Positions 35,614 through 44,307 are shown, counted from the first letter of the stretch. The stretch is DNA of 64,000 nucleotides from Oscillospiraceae bacterium (GCA_022801715.1 JAAWSV010000002.1:43467-107466); one strand, 5' to 3'. The notes: a model not told the origin generated them from the letters alone. Translations and numbers: made by a program.

Positions 35614-37115
35614 GCGCCCACCTTCTCCAGCCCTAAGCGCAGGCGGCGCACCGTCTCCTCCCGGCCCAAGATGGCACAGATCTCCACCGCGCCGCCAGGT
35701 GTCACCGTCTTGCCGGCGGCGGCGATACGCACCGGCCACATCAAAGTGGCGTTCTTCACACCCAGCTGCTCCGCCAGATTGATCAGAGCGCCGTGTACCC
35801 TCTCCTCCGTCCACTCCGGCAGGGCCTCCAAGGCGGAAATGGCGGCGTTCAGCATCTCCGCGGATACCTCCAAGGTGGTCTTGGCCTTCTTGTTCACAAA
35901 GAGATCACGCTCATAGTCGGGGAGAGCGTCGAAAAAGTCCACCTTCTCGGGAATCTCCGTCAGCTTCTCACAGCGGGCCTGCAGCAGACCGGCCACCCGG
36001 GCGGCGTCGATGGCGGGGTTTTTCACGCTCTGGCGGATGTAGGGCTCCGCCAGCTTGGCGAAATCCTCCGCCCCCATGGCGCGCAGGTACAGGGCGTTGA
36101 AGTGGGTCAGCTTCTCAATATCGAAGATGGCCGGGGACTTGGAGATGCCGGCTGTGTCAAAGACCTTTACCAGCTCCTCCAAGGAGAACACCTCCTCCTC
36201 GGCGATGTCCCCCCGGGGGGACCAGCCCAGCAGGGCCACATAGTTCAAAATCGCCTCCGTGAGGAAGCCTTGGGCCTTCAAATCCTCGTAGGAGGGGTCC
36301 CCGTGGCGCTTGGACATCTTGTTGTGCTGGTCCCGCATGACGGGGGAGCAGTGGACGTAGGTGGGCACCTGCCAGCCAAAGCCCTCATAGAGCAGGTTGT
36401 ACTTGGGGGCGGAGGACAAATACTCGCTGCCCCGGACCACGTGGGTGATGCCCATCAGGTGGTCGTCAATGACGTTGGCGAAGTTATAGGTGGGCAGGCC
36501 ATCGGTTTTCAGGAGGATCTGGTCCTCCAGCTGCTCATTTTTTACGGTGATGTCCCCATAAATCGCGTCGTGGAAGGTGGTGGTCCCCTCAAAGGGCATC
36601 CGCTGGCGGATCACATAGCTCTCCCCGGCATCCAAGCGGGCTTGGATGTCCTCTTGGGTCAGAAGGCCGCAGCCGCATATGTGCCGTTTTACTGTGAGGC
36701 CGTCTCCCAAATCGTTAACATGGTCTCCCTCTCCGTCCTTGCAGAAGCAGCGGTAGGCGTGCCCCCTGTGAATCAACAGCTCCGCGTACTTCTTATAGGT
36801 GTCCCGCCGCTGGGACTGGATATAGGGAGCCACGGGGCCGCCTATGTCGGGGCCCTCGTCGTGTGTAAGGCCGCACTCGGCCATGGTCTTGTAGATCACA
36901 TCGGTGGCGCCCTCCACCAAGCGGCCTTGGTCGGTGTCCTCAATGCGCAGGATAAAGGTGCCCCCGGCGTGCCGGGCGATGAGATAGGTGTACAGCGCGG
37001 TGCGCAGGTTGCCCACGTGCATATAGCCGGTGGGGGAGGGGGCGAAGCGGGTACGGACGCCACCGGTGGGGATCTTCGCCTCCATCTCCTCGAAGTAAGT
37101 CATATCCATAGACAT
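35610..37115 (-). CDS. gltX: Glutamyl-tRNA synthetase
   Basis: A 501-residue class I synthetase. The HIGH-type motif is APSPTGYMHVGN and the KMSKS motif is KMSKRHGD. A Cys/His region (CFCKDG to HICGCG) lies between them. Charging of tRNA-Glu, and perhaps tRNA-Gln, is expected. ATG at 37115 is preferred over 37133 because GGAGG lies before the former and nothing does before the latter. Head of the operon gltX, spoIIM-like, asnA, pepD. Confidence 0.96.
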   Translation of the reverse strand: MSMDMTYFEEMEAKIPTGGVRTRFAPSPTGYMHVGNLRTALYTYLIARHAGGTFILRIEDTDQGRLVEGATDVIYKTMAECGLTHDEGPDIGGPVAPYIQSQRRDTYKKYAELLIHRGHAYRCFCKDGEGDHVNDLGDGLTVKRHICGCGLLTQEDIQARLDAGESYVIRQRMPFEGTTTFHDAIYGDITVKNEQLEDQILLKTDGLPTYNFANVIDDHLMGITHVVRGSEYLSSAPKYNLLYEGFGWQVPTYVHCSPVMRDQHNKMSKRHGDPSYEDLKAQGFLTEAILNYVALLGWSPRGDIAEEEVFSLEELVKVFDTAGISKSPAIFDIEKLTHFNALYLRAMGAEDFAKLAEPYIRQSVKNPAIDAARVAGLLQARCEKLTEIPEKVDFFDALPDYERDLFVNKKAKTTLEVSAEMLNAAISALEALPEWTEERVHGALINLAEQLGVKNATLMWPVRIAAAGKTVTPGGAVEICAILGREETVRRLRLGLEKVGA

Positions 37116-37192
37116 GGTGTTTGATGCCTCCATTTAGGATTTTCAGTGGTGAATGCGTTTTCTAAAGTATAAACCTTGCGTGAAGCAGGGGT

Positions 37193-37221
37193 ATTATACC
37201 TGATTTTCCAGCTTTGCGCAA
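37193..37221 (-). promoter_or_regulatory. Promoter of the gltX operon
   Basis: On the minus strand this reads TTGCGC (37221-37216), 17 bases, then TATAAT (37198-37193). The leader is only about 70 bases, too short for a T-box. Confidence 0.78.
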
Positions 37222-37230
37222 GGGCGAAAA

Positions 37231-37265
37231 GCAATTAGGAATGAGGAGTTAGGAATTAGGAATTG
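37231..37265. repeat. Single repeat arm, copy C (TAGGAATGAGGAATT family)
   Basis: GCAATTAGGAATGAGGAG continues as TTAGGAATTAGGAATT. It supplies the stop codon and the last residues of the leftward GIY-YIG gene. No opposing arm is present before the gltX promoter. Confidence 0.7.
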
Positions 37266-37540
37266 GCGGCGGGGAGGGCATTGCTGGCTTGACTGGCTGC
37301 GGCGGCGAGGAGGGCCTCCTTTTTTTGGCGGGGGAGGCGCTTGATATAGAGCTCCCGGCGGAGGGCGGCGGACTTGTCCGCACAGGGTTCGGTATAGACT
37401 AAGGACAGCGGGCCGCGGCCGCGGGTGTACTTGGCCCCTGTACCGGCGCGGTGGGCGGAAAGGCGGCGGGGCAGATCGTTGGTGATTCCCGTGTAGAGAG
37501 TTCCGTCGCCGCAGCGGAGGATGTAGAGGGTATAGGACAT
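37256..37540 (-). CDS. GIY-YIG nuclease family protein (UPF0213-type)
   Basis: A 94-residue protein with the GIY-YIG core split as YTLYILRCGDGTLYTGITNDLPRR, then YTRGRGPLSLVY and the catalytic-region E in AALRRELYIKRL. This small stand-alone form is common in bacterial chromosomes; its DNA role is uncertain. The tail after KKEALLAA is unlike homologues, and its last residues and stop come from a repeat arm. Confidence 0.88.
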   Translation of the reverse strand: MSYTLYILRCGDGTLYTGITNDLPRRLSAHRAGTGAKYTRGRGPLSLVYTEPCADKSAALRRELYIKRLPRQKKEALLAAAASQASNALPAANS

Positions 37541-37569
37541 GGGAGACCTCCGAAGATAGCAGATAGCTA

Positions 37570-37598
37570 AGTATAGCAGGGGGCTGGAGGGAGTACAA
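37570..37598 (-). promoter_or_regulatory. Promoter of the GIY-YIG gene
   Basis: On the minus strand this reads TTGTAC (37598-37593), 17 bases, then TATACT (37575-37570), 30 bases before the start. Confidence 0.65.
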
Positions 37599-37648
37599 GT
37601 GCATTTGCAGATATTTTCCGGGGGTTTACGGCGAGGACTTCTTTTTTC

Positions 37649-37677
37649 TTGTAATTTGCGGCGGTTTCTGGTATAGT
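37649..37677 (+). promoter_or_regulatory. Promoter of the M50 protease-scpAB operon
   Basis: TTGTAA (37649-37654), 17 bases, then TATAGT (37672-37677), 51 bases ahead of the GTG start. Confidence 0.72.
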
Positions 37678-37727
37678 ATCCCTATTGCGATACGATCAGT
37701 ACATTTCCTGTAGGGAGGGCTTGCTCA

Positions 37728-38396
37728 GTGGGACTGTTTCGTCAGCTCTGGAATATGATCGACTGGGGCATGGTCAGTATGCTGCTGACCCGGGTCCTGT
37801 CGGTATTGCTGTGCCTGACGGTCCACGAGACCTGTCACGGGCTGGTGGCCTATGCTCTGGGCGACCCCACCGCCAAGCGGATGCACCGGCTCAGCTTCAA
37901 TCCCCTGCACCACATTGACTGGGTGGGGCTGGCGGCCATGCTGCTGGTGGGCTTCGGCTGGGCCAAGCCGGTACCGGTGGACATGCGGTACTTCAAGGAC
38001 CCCAAAAAGGGGATGGCCCTTACCGCTCTGGCCGGGCCGATGTCCAATTTTTTGATGGCCGCGCTCTGCTGTATCCCTCTCAGGTGGCTTTTGCCCTTGG
38101 TGCTGCGGATGGACAATCTTCAGTCCCCGCTGGTGTGGCTTTACAACTTTTTGATTACGCTGATTCTGATGAATTTGGGCTTGGGGCTGTTCAATCTCCT
38201 GCCCATTCCGCCCTTGGACGGGTCCAAGGTGCTCTTCGCCCTGCTGCCAGACCGGGCGTACTTACAGCTCATGCGCTATGAGCGGTATGGGATGCTCCTG
38301 CTGATTCTGTTGGTGTCCTTTGATGTGGGCAGTGACTTCCTCTCCGAGGCGATTTTTGCCGTGTTTACATTCCTGATAAACCTGCTTGTACTGTGA
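37728..38396 (+). CDS. Site-2 protease family membrane metalloprotease (M50)
   Basis: A 222-residue polytopic protein. HETCHG at about residues 33-38 is the HExxH zinc motif, and NLLPIPPLDGSKV near residue 160 holds the third ligand Asp. These proteases cut within membrane helices; the substrate is unknown. The short form next to scpA is conserved in Firmicutes. The start is GTG behind AGGGAGGG. Confidence 0.93.
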   Translation: MGLFRQLWNMIDWGMVSMLLTRVLSVLLCLTVHETCHGLVAYALGDPTAKRMHRLSFNPLHHIDWVGLAAMLLVGFGWAKPVPVDMRYFKDPKKGMALTALAGPMSNFLMAALCCIPLRWLLPLVLRMDNLQSPLVWLYNFLITLILMNLGLGLFNLLPIPPLDGSKVLFALLPDRAYLQLMRYERYGMLLLILLVSFDVGSDFLSEAIFAVFTFLINLLVL

Positions 38397-38397
38397 G

Positions 38398-39213
38398 GTG
38401 ACCAAACTGGACAGTCCCGTCTTTAAGCTGGAGAGCGTGGTACACAGCCGCGCCGCCGAGCCCTTGGAGGATTTTGAGGGTCCTCTGGATCTGATTCTCT
38501 TCCTCCTCAGCAAGAATAAGATTGAGATCCAGGACATCCCCATCGCCCTGATCCTGGAGCAGTATCTATCCTACTTGGACCGGCGGCAGCAGCTGGATCT
38601 GGAGATCGCCAGCGAGTTCATTACCATGGCCGCCCACCTGATGTACATTAAAACCCGTATGCTCCTGAGCATCGAGGACGAGGAGGCCCAGAGCGAGATG
38701 GACCTCTTGATCCAGTCCTTGGAGGAGCGGCGGAGCAGCGAGGTCTATCAGAAGGTCAAGGGCGTGGCCCAGCGTTTGGGCGTGATGGGGGAGTTTGGGC
38801 GGAACATTATGACCAAGAATCCCGAGCCGGTGGAGCGGGGGAAGGTGATCACCTACCACCACCAGCCGGAGGACCTTATTAAGACCTTTCAGGCCATTCA
38901 GGACCGCAGTGAGCGCCGGGCGCCGCCGCCCATCACCAGCTTTCAGGAGATCGTGAAGCGGGAGCCATACTCCGTCACCGACAAGGCCGCAGAGATTCTA
39001 AAGCGTCTGCGGGACAACGGGGTGACCCGGTTTCTGCTCCTCTTCCGCGGCAGCCGCAGCCGCAGTGAGGTGGTGGCCACCTTCCTTGCTGTGCTGGAGC
39101 TGTGCCGCAACCACGTGCTGAAGCTGGCCGGCGGGGAGACCGACTGCACCGTCACCGCCCAGCGGGACGCGGAGGAGCTCTTTCAAGAGAGCTCGGTGCG
39201 CTCCGCGTCCTGA
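38398..39213 (+). CDS. scpA: Segregation and condensation protein A (kleisin)
   Basis: A 271-residue kleisin that bridges SMC with ScpB. DFEGPLDLILFLLSKNKIEIQDIPI near the N-terminus and the C-terminal winged helix (GVTRFLLLFRGSRSRSEVVATFLAVLEL) are typical. The start is uncertain: GTG at 38398 lies one base after the upstream stop and suggests coupling, while TTG at 38386 overlaps it. The N-terminus is longer than usual, with about 25 residues before DFEG. Confidence 0.93.
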   Translation: MTKLDSPVFKLESVVHSRAAEPLEDFEGPLDLILFLLSKNKIEIQDIPIALILEQYLSYLDRRQQLDLEIASEFITMAAHLMYIKTRMLLSIEDEEAQSEMDLLIQSLEERRSSEVYQKVKGVAQRLGVMGEFGRNIMTKNPEPVERGKVITYHHQPEDLIKTFQAIQDRSERRAPPPITSFQEIVKREPYSVTDKAAEILKRLRDNGVTRFLLLFRGSRSRSEVVATFLAVLELCRNHVLKLAGGETDCTVTAQRDAEELFQESSVRSAS

Positions 39214-39252
39214 GCCGCCGCAGGGCCTGACCATTTGGAAGGATAGATTGAC

Positions 39253-39837
39253 ATGAGTATGGACATGAGAGAGATGGAGGCGGCGGCGGAGGGGATACTC
39301 TTTGCCGCCGGAGAGAGTGTGGAGATCAAGCGCCTCTGTCTGGCGCTGGACGCCGACCGGAGTACGGTGGAGGAGATCCTGCGCCGCCTTGGCGACTACT
39401 ACGCCTTTGAGCGCCGGGGGATCCGGCTCATCTGCATGGAGGACAGCTACCAGCTCTGCTCCGCGCCAGACTACGCCGATGTGATCCGAAAGGCCTTTGA
39501 GATCCGCAAGCCCGCCCGGCTCTCCCAGCCGGCGCTGGAGGTGCTGACCATCATCGCCTACTACCAGCCCACCACAAGGGCCTATGTGGATCAGGTGCGC
39601 GGGGTGGACAGCGCTTACACCGTGGGCCTGCTCTTGGAGCGGGGACTCATTGAGGAGTGCGGGCGTCTTCAGGTGCCGGGCCGTCCTATCCTCTACCGGA
39701 CCACCAAGCACTTCCTGCGCTCCTTCCACCTGAACTCCTTGGATGACCTGCCGGAGATTCCGGGCTTGGAGAGCGAGGGACAGCTCCGCCTAGGCGAGGA
39801 CGGAGCCTTAATCGAGCCCACAGCGGAGGAAAATTAG
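39253..39837 (+). CDS. scpB: Segregation and condensation protein B
   Basis: A 194-residue protein of two winged helices. AEGILFAAGESVEIKRL begins the first; SQPALEVLTIIAYYQPTTRAYVDQVRGVDS and GRLQVPGRPILYRTTKHFL mark the second. It binds ScpA in the condensin complex. Its stop codon (AAT TAG) lies in the left arm of a repeat. Confidence 0.95.
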   Translation: MSMDMREMEAAAEGILFAAGESVEIKRLCLALDADRSTVEEILRRLGDYYAFERRGIRLICMEDSYQLCSAPDYADVIRKAFEIRKPARLSQPALEVLTIIAYYQPTTRAYVDQVRGVDSAYTVGLLLERGLIEECGRLQVPGRPILYRTTKHFLRSFHLNSLDDLPEIPGLESEGQLRLGEDGALIEPTAEEN

Positions 39838-39922
39838 GAATGGGGAATTATCTGAAAAGACAGGCAGGCTGTCAATGGGGACAATTCCTAACTCCTCATT
39901 CCTTATTAAAATGAAAGGGGGG
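39831..39922. repeat. Intergenic inverted repeat, copy D (TAGGAATGAGGAATT family)
   Basis: The left arm (39832-39849, AATTAGGAATGGGGAATT) includes the scpB stop. The right arm (39883-39907) reads AATTCCTAACTCCTCATT and then CCTTATT. It is followed directly by ATGAAAGGGGGG, the ribosome site of the next gene. Confidence 0.8.
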
Positions 39923-39953
39923 AACAGGGATTGTAGGATGGATTATACTGGCA

Positions 39954-40592
39954 GTGGTACTGGTTTTACTGCTGCTCATTGCTCTGACGCCTTTGGGTGT
40001 CCACGCCGCCTATGACGGCGCGCTGACCGTCCGGCTTCTTATCGGCCGCTTCCGCTTGACGCTGTATCCTCCCAAGGCGACGGAGGAGGGGAAGCCTCCT
40101 CCGAAGAAGCGGGAAAAGAAGGAGAAGCCGAAGAAAGCCAAGGAGAAAAAGCCCTTCCCAAGGCCCAACCGGGAGCAGATTCGTTACAGCTTGCAGGTAC
40201 TGCCGCCCCTTCTGAAAAAGGCGGTGGGCCGAACCCGGCGGCGGATCCTCCTTGCGCCGCTGCGGGCACTGGTGGTGTTCGGCGGGGAGGACCCGGCGGA
40301 TGTGGCGGAGCTCTACGGCAAGGCGCAGGCGGTGCTCAGCACCGTGTACCCGGCGCTGAAGCGTCTGGTGCGGGTCCGGGAGGACGCAGTGAATCTGTAC
40401 ACCGACTACGACAGCGAGACCATCTTCTTCCGGGGTGAGATCGGCGTCAGAATCCGCATTGGGGATGTGGCGATCATCGGCATCTCGGCGGCGGCGGGCC
40501 TTGTCAAGTGGCTGATCGGCTACCGCAGGCGGGCCGACAAGCTGGAGAAGCGGACCATTGAGAAGAAGGACCAGCAGGCCCGCGCGGCCTGA
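39954..40592 (+). CDS. DUF2953 domain-containing protein
   Basis: At least 212 residues. An N-terminal hydrophobic segment is followed by a Lys/Pro-rich stretch (about residues 38-65) and the DUF2953 region (LRALVVFGGEDPADVAELYGKAQ and the FFRGEIGVRIRIGDV strand). The gene sits before ytfJ, as in other Firmicutes. GTG at 39954 is the first accepted start, but the best-spaced ribosome site (AAAGGGGGG, 39913) points at an ATT at 39930 in the same frame. Confidence 0.82.
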   Translation: MVLVLLLLIALTPLGVHAAYDGALTVRLLIGRFRLTLYPPKATEEGKPPPKKREKKEKPKKAKEKKPFPRPNREQIRYSLQVLPPLLKKAVGRTRRRILLAPLRALVVFGGEDPADVAELYGKAQAVLSTVYPALKRLVRVREDAVNLYTDYDSETIFFRGEIGVRIRIGDVAIIGISAAAGLVKWLIGYRRRADKLEKRTIEKKDQQARAA

Positions 40593-40606
40593 GAAAGGAC
40601 GAAACT

Positions 40607-41029
40607 ATGGATAAGAAGAATTCCCTCGGCGAGATGCTCCAAGAATCCATGGGTAAGGTGCGGGAGATGGTGGACGCCAATACCATCGTAGGCCAGCCCA
40701 TCCATACCGACGACGGCGTGACGCTGATCCCCATCTCCAAGGTCTCCTTTGGCTTTGGCGGCGGCGGAGGCGAGTACGACGGCAAGAATGCCCAAGCGGA
40801 GGGGCGCTTAGGCGGCGGCTTAGGCGCGGCGGTGAAGATCGTGCCGGTGGCCTTCCTCATTGTGAAGGACGGCGCGGTGCGCGTGATGCCCGTAGCCATC
40901 CCCGCCTCCACCGGTTTGGAGCGGGTGGTGGAGATGGTACCGGATCTGATTGACAAGGTCTCCATCATGCTGAAGAAGGACAGCGCCGCGGCGGAGCCGG
41001 TGGTCCCGCCGGAGGCGGAGGATTTTTAA
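40607..41029 (+). CDS. ytfJ: GerW family sporulation protein (YtfJ)
   Basis: A 140-residue protein with the family start EMLQESMGKVREMVDANTIVG, IPISKVSFGFGGGGGEY and a Gly-rich middle, then AFLIVKDGAVRVMPV. GerW/YtfJ is a forespore protein needed for normal germination in Bacillus. It lies between DUF2953 and a D,D-carboxypeptidase gene. Confidence 0.94.
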   Translation: MDKKNSLGEMLQESMGKVREMVDANTIVGQPIHTDDGVTLIPISKVSFGFGGGGGEYDGKNAQAEGRLGGGLGAAVKIVPVAFLIVKDGAVRVMPVAIPASTGLERVVEMVPDLIDKVSIMLKKDSAAAEPVVPPEAEDF

Positions 41030-41126
41030 GCACACCCTGTCTTTTCGCTGGAAAAAACAAATTTCCAGTTTACCGTTTTTCTGTATGGGGCAGGATAACC
41101 ACAGCTTTTTTGAGAGGTGAGTGGTT

Positions 41127-42182
41127 ATGCGCCGTACCCTTTGTACCCTGCTGCTCCTTGTGATGCTGCTTCAGTGGAGCGCCCCGGCCTTGGCGGTGGG
41201 GACCTCCGCCGCCTCCGCCATTCTGATTGACGCCGACACCGGGCGGGTGCTCTACGAGCAAAACGCCGACGAGCCCCGCCTCATCGCCAGCATCACCAAG
41301 ATCATGACCGCCCTGACCGCCTTGGAGCACTGCACTACAGACAAGGTCTACACCGTTCAGAGCGGCGATATGGCCGAGGGCTCCTCCATGTACCTGAAAG
41401 CGGGGGAGCGGGTGACGCTGGAGGAGCTGCTCTACGGGCTGATGCTCTCCTCGGGCAATGATGCAGCCTTGGCGGTAGCCCGCTGCGTCTCCGGCTCGGT
41501 GGAGCGGTTTGTGGCGCTGATGAATCAGAAGGCCAAGGAGATCGGCATGGAGCACACCTCCTTTGCAAATCCCAACGGCTTGGACCACGAGGACCACTAC
41601 TCCACCGCCCGGGACATGGCGGCGCTGACCCGCCGGGCCATGGAGAACGAGACCTTCTGCCGCATTGTCTCCACTAAATCCATTACCATCGGGGAGCGGA
41701 CGCTGGTGAACCATAACAAGCTCCTCAGTTGGTATGACGGCTGCGTGGGGGTCAAGACGGGCTTCACCAAGGCGGCGGGGCGCACCTTGGTTTCCGCCGC
41801 CCGCCGGGAGGGGCAGCTTTTGATTGCCGTGACCCTTCACGACGGCAATGATTGGCAGGATCACCAGAATCTTCTGGACTATGGCTTCTCCGCCTTCCCC
41901 CGTACCCTCGTCCTGCCGGCGGGACAGCAGGTGGGGAGCACTCAGGTGAAGGGGAGCTTCCTCCTCACCGTGCCGGTGAGGACCGGAACGGCCCTCTACT
42001 GTCCCCTGACCGCCGGAGAGGAGCCGGAGATCACCTGTCACTACTACGAGGCCGTCACCGCCCCTATCGCCGCGGGAACAGCGGTGGGGGAAGCGGTAGC
42101 CACCCTGAACGGTCAGGAGCTGGGCCGCGTCCCCCTGATCATAGCCCAAGATGTGGGCCTCCACATGATCCGCAAGAGCTGA
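41127..42182 (+). CDS. D-alanyl-D-alanine carboxypeptidase, DacF type (S11)
   Basis: A 351-residue penicillin-binding protein. A signal peptide is likely (residues 1-23, ending PALA). The catalytic motifs are SITK (about residue 52), SGN (about 109) and KTG (about 208), with the C-terminal beta domain after residue 255. It trims the D-Ala from stem peptides outside the membrane. Its neighbours and the missing C-terminal anchor fit the DacF group, but DacA/DacB cannot be excluded. Confidence 0.9.
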   Translation: MRRTLCTLLLLVMLLQWSAPALAVGTSAASAILIDADTGRVLYEQNADEPRLIASITKIMTALTALEHCTTDKVYTVQSGDMAEGSSMYLKAGERVTLEELLYGLMLSSGNDAALAVARCVSGSVERFVALMNQKAKEIGMEHTSFANPNGLDHEDHYSTARDMAALTRRAMENETFCRIVSTKSITIGERTLVNHNKLLSWYDGCVGVKTGFTKAAGRTLVSAARREGQLLIAVTLHDGNDWQDHQNLLDYGFSAFPRTLVLPAGQQVGSTQVKGSFLLTVPVRTGTALYCPLTAGEEPEITCHYYEAVTAPIAAGTAVGEAVATLNGQELGRVPLIIAQDVGLHMIRKS

Positions 42183-42188
42183 CACCCT

Positions 42189-42215
42189 CCGGGCCGTGCT
42201 CGGCCCGGACTTTTT
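42189..42215 (+). terminator. Terminator after the D,D-carboxypeptidase gene
   Basis: CCGGGCCG, loop TGCT, CGGCCCGG, then AC and TTTTT. Its T tract is also the left edge of the palindrome at 42209. Confidence 0.85.
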
Positions 42216-42251
42216 CCATGGGGACGGCAATGCTGTCCCCATGGAAAAAGT
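42209..42251. repeat. 21-bp palindrome, CATGGGGACGG family copy 1
   Basis: Arms 42209-42229 and 42231-42251 pair along their length with one G-T. The left arm reads ACTTTTTCCATGGGGACGG. The copy at 48739-48777 has the same T run, CATGGGG and GACGG core but a different spacing. Confidence 0.75.
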
Positions 42252-42316
42252 GCGTCTCCCGTTTCTCTGAGAAATCCGAACATCTTTTGAAATTTCTACA
42301 TATCTTAGGGGGTTCC

Positions 42317-43042
42317 ATGGAGGAGAGAGTCCAAAAACTGATGGCGGCGGCGGGCCTCTGCTCCCGGCGGACGGCGGAGGAGTACCTGCGCCAGGGCCGG
42401 GTCACGGTCAACGGCCAGACCGCCCATTTAGGCGACCGGGCGGACTTGGACCAGGATACCATCTCCGTGGACGGCGTGCCCCTGCATAGGCAGGAGGAGA
42501 GGACCTACATCCTCCTCCACAAGCCCCGCGGCTACGCCTGCACCCTCTCCGATCCCCACGCCGCGCACATCGTGACCGAGCTGCTCACCGGCTGTCCCGC
42601 CCGGGTCTATCCTGTCGGGCGCTTGGACGTGGACTCCGAGGGGCTGCTGCTGCTCACCGACGATGGTGCGCTGGCCCAGCGCCTGCTCCACCCCAGCGGC
42701 GGTGTGGAGAAGCGATACCATGTCACAGTTTCCGGCCTGCGGGAGGACAGCTTGTCCCGGCTCCAAGCCCTGCGGGACTTGGATGGGGAGCCCATCCGCC
42801 CGGTGGAGGTCCGTGTTTTCGAGAACGGCCCGCCGCCGGTGATAGAATTTACCCTCCACGAGGGGAAGAAGCGGCAGATCCGCCGCATGTGCCGCCGGGT
42901 GGGCCTCAGCGTCCGCCGGCTCTGCCGGGTGTCTGAGGGCGGCCTCACCCTGCGCGGCCTGCCGCCGGGACACTGGCGGAACCTGACGGAGGCGGAGATC
43001 GCCCTGCTGTGGGGAGAGGAGGGCCATGGGAATGAAGTGTGA
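42317..43042 (+). CDS. 23S rRNA pseudouridine synthase, RluB/RsuA family
   Basis: A 241-residue protein with an S4 RNA-binding domain at residues 1-60 (RVQKLMAAAGLCSRRTAEEYL) and the catalytic domain with GRLDVDSEGLLLLT carrying the nucleophilic Asp. HEGKKRQIRRM is another family mark. RluB modifies 23S rRNA near position 2605. The ATG at 42317 follows AGGGGG. Confidence 0.93.
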   Translation: MEERVQKLMAAAGLCSRRTAEEYLRQGRVTVNGQTAHLGDRADLDQDTISVDGVPLHRQEERTYILLHKPRGYACTLSDPHAAHIVTELLTGCPARVYPVGRLDVDSEGLLLLTDDGALAQRLLHPSGGVEKRYHVTVSGLREDSLSRLQALRDLDGEPIRPVEVRVFENGPPPVIEFTLHEGKKRQIRRMCRRVGLSVRRLCRVSEGGLTLRGLPPGHWRNLTEAEIALLWGEEGHGNEV

Positions 43043-44270
43043 TGTCATAGTCATCGGCGGCGGGCCGGCGGGAATGATGGCGTCCATCGCCGCCGCGGAG
43101 AGCGGGGCAAGGGTGGTACTTTTAGAACCCAACAGCCGCTTGGGAAAGAAGCTGAACATCACCGGGAAGGGCCGGTGCAACCTGACCAACAACTGCCCCC
43201 CGGCGGAGCTGATGCAAAACATCCCCCGCAACAGCCGCTTCCTCTACAGTGCCTTCTCCCAAATGAACAGTCAGGATGTGATGGCCTTTTTCGAGGGGTT
43301 AGGCGTGCCGGTAAAGACCGAGCGGGGGAACCGGGTGTTCCCTGTGTCCGACCGGTCCTTCGATGTGAGCGCCGCCCTGGAGCGGCGTCTGAAGGAGCTG
43401 GGGGCAGTGATCCTCCGGGACCGGGCGTCGGGCCTCCTTCAGGAGGACAGCCGCCTCGCCGGGGTACGGGGGGAGCGGGAAACCTATACGGCCCCCTGTG
43501 CGGTGGTGGCCACCGGGGGACTGTCCTATCCCCTCACCGGCAGCACCGGGGATGGCTACCGCCTGTCGGAGGAGGCTGGCCATACGGTGACGCCCCTGCG
43601 GGGCTCCTTGGTGCCCTTGGAGGAGGAGGGGAGCGTCTGCGCCGCCCTCCAAGGCCTCAGCCTGCGGAATGTGCGCCTGACGGTTCTGGAGGAGGGTAGG
43701 AGCATCTTCACTGACTTCGGGGAGCTGCTGTTTACCCACTTCGGCCTCAGCGGGCCGCTGGTCCTCTCCGCCTCCGCCCACATGCGGGATTTCGAGGGGA
43801 AGCGGTACACCGCGGTCATCGACTTAAAGCCCGCCTTGGACCAGCAGCAGCTGGACCGGCGGATTCTCGCGGACTTCGAGAAGTACCGCAACAGCGACTT
43901 TGTCAACGCCCTGAACGACCTTCTGCCCCACAAGCTCATCGACGTGTTTGTGGAGCATTCCCGCATCCCGCCCCGTTGCAAGGTGCACTCGGTGACGCGG
44001 GAGCAGCGCCAAGGGATGGCGGCGCTTTTGAAGGCCTTCCCCATCCCCATCCGCGGCCCCAGACCGGTGGAGGAGGCCATTATCACCGCCGGCGGCGTGG
44101 CGGTGGAGGAGATAAATCCCTCCACCATGGAGTCTAAGAAGCTCCCCGGTCTCTACTTCGCCGGGGAGGTAATCGACGTGGACGCCTACACCGGCGGCTT
44201 CAACCTTCAGATTGCTTGGGCCACCGGCTATGTGGCCGGCCAGCACGCCGCTTGGGCCTCCCAAGGGTGA
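43026..44270 (+). CDS. NAD(P)/FAD-dependent oxidoreductase, HI0933/BaiN-like
   Basis: A 414-residue flavoprotein with the FAD-binding GGGPAGMMASIAAAESGARVVLLE, then LGKKLNITGKGRCNLTN, the HI0933 signature, and TAGGVAVEEINPSTMESKKLPGLYFAGEVIDVDAYTGG-type ending. The substrate of this family is usually unknown; BaiN acts in bile acid dehydroxylation, but sequence similarity alone does not show that here. It overlaps rluB by 17 bases. Confidence 0.92.
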   Translation: MGMKCDVIVIGGGPAGMMASIAAAESGARVVLLEPNSRLGKKLNITGKGRCNLTNNCPPAELMQNIPRNSRFLYSAFSQMNSQDVMAFFEGLGVPVKTERGNRVFPVSDRSFDVSAALERRLKELGAVILRDRASGLLQEDSRLAGVRGERETYTAPCAVVATGGLSYPLTGSTGDGYRLSEEAGHTVTPLRGSLVPLEEEGSVCAALQGLSLRNVRLTVLEEGRSIFTDFGELLFTHFGLSGPLVLSASAHMRDFEGKRYTAVIDLKPALDQQQLDRRILADFEKYRNSDFVNALNDLLPHKLIDVFVEHSRIPPRCKVHSVTREQRQGMAALLKAFPIPIRGPRPVEEAIITAGGVAVEEINPSTMESKKLPGLYFAGEVIDVDAYTGGFNLQIAWATGYVAGQHAAWASQG

Positions 44271-44307
44271 CAAAATAAAGCATGCAGTATTTATAAGGAG
44301 AGGTTTC

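Noticed and set aside
35793..37124. A 443-residue plus-strand open frame opposite gltX
   Set aside because: It mirrors the gltX codons, has no family resemblance, and gltX is certain by motifs.
37116..37192. T-box leader ahead of gltX
   Set aside because: Only about 70 bases lie between the promoter and the start, and no T-box sequence is present.
37256..37540. GIY-YIG protein as a homing endonuclease or mobile element
   Set aside because: It is the small stand-alone chromosomal form, without intron, intein or flanking repeats other than the intergenic arm.
43026..44270. Calling the HI0933 flavoprotein a bile-acid enzyme (BaiN)
   Set aside because: Most members of this family are uncharacterised and the neighbours are housekeeping genes without bai genes.
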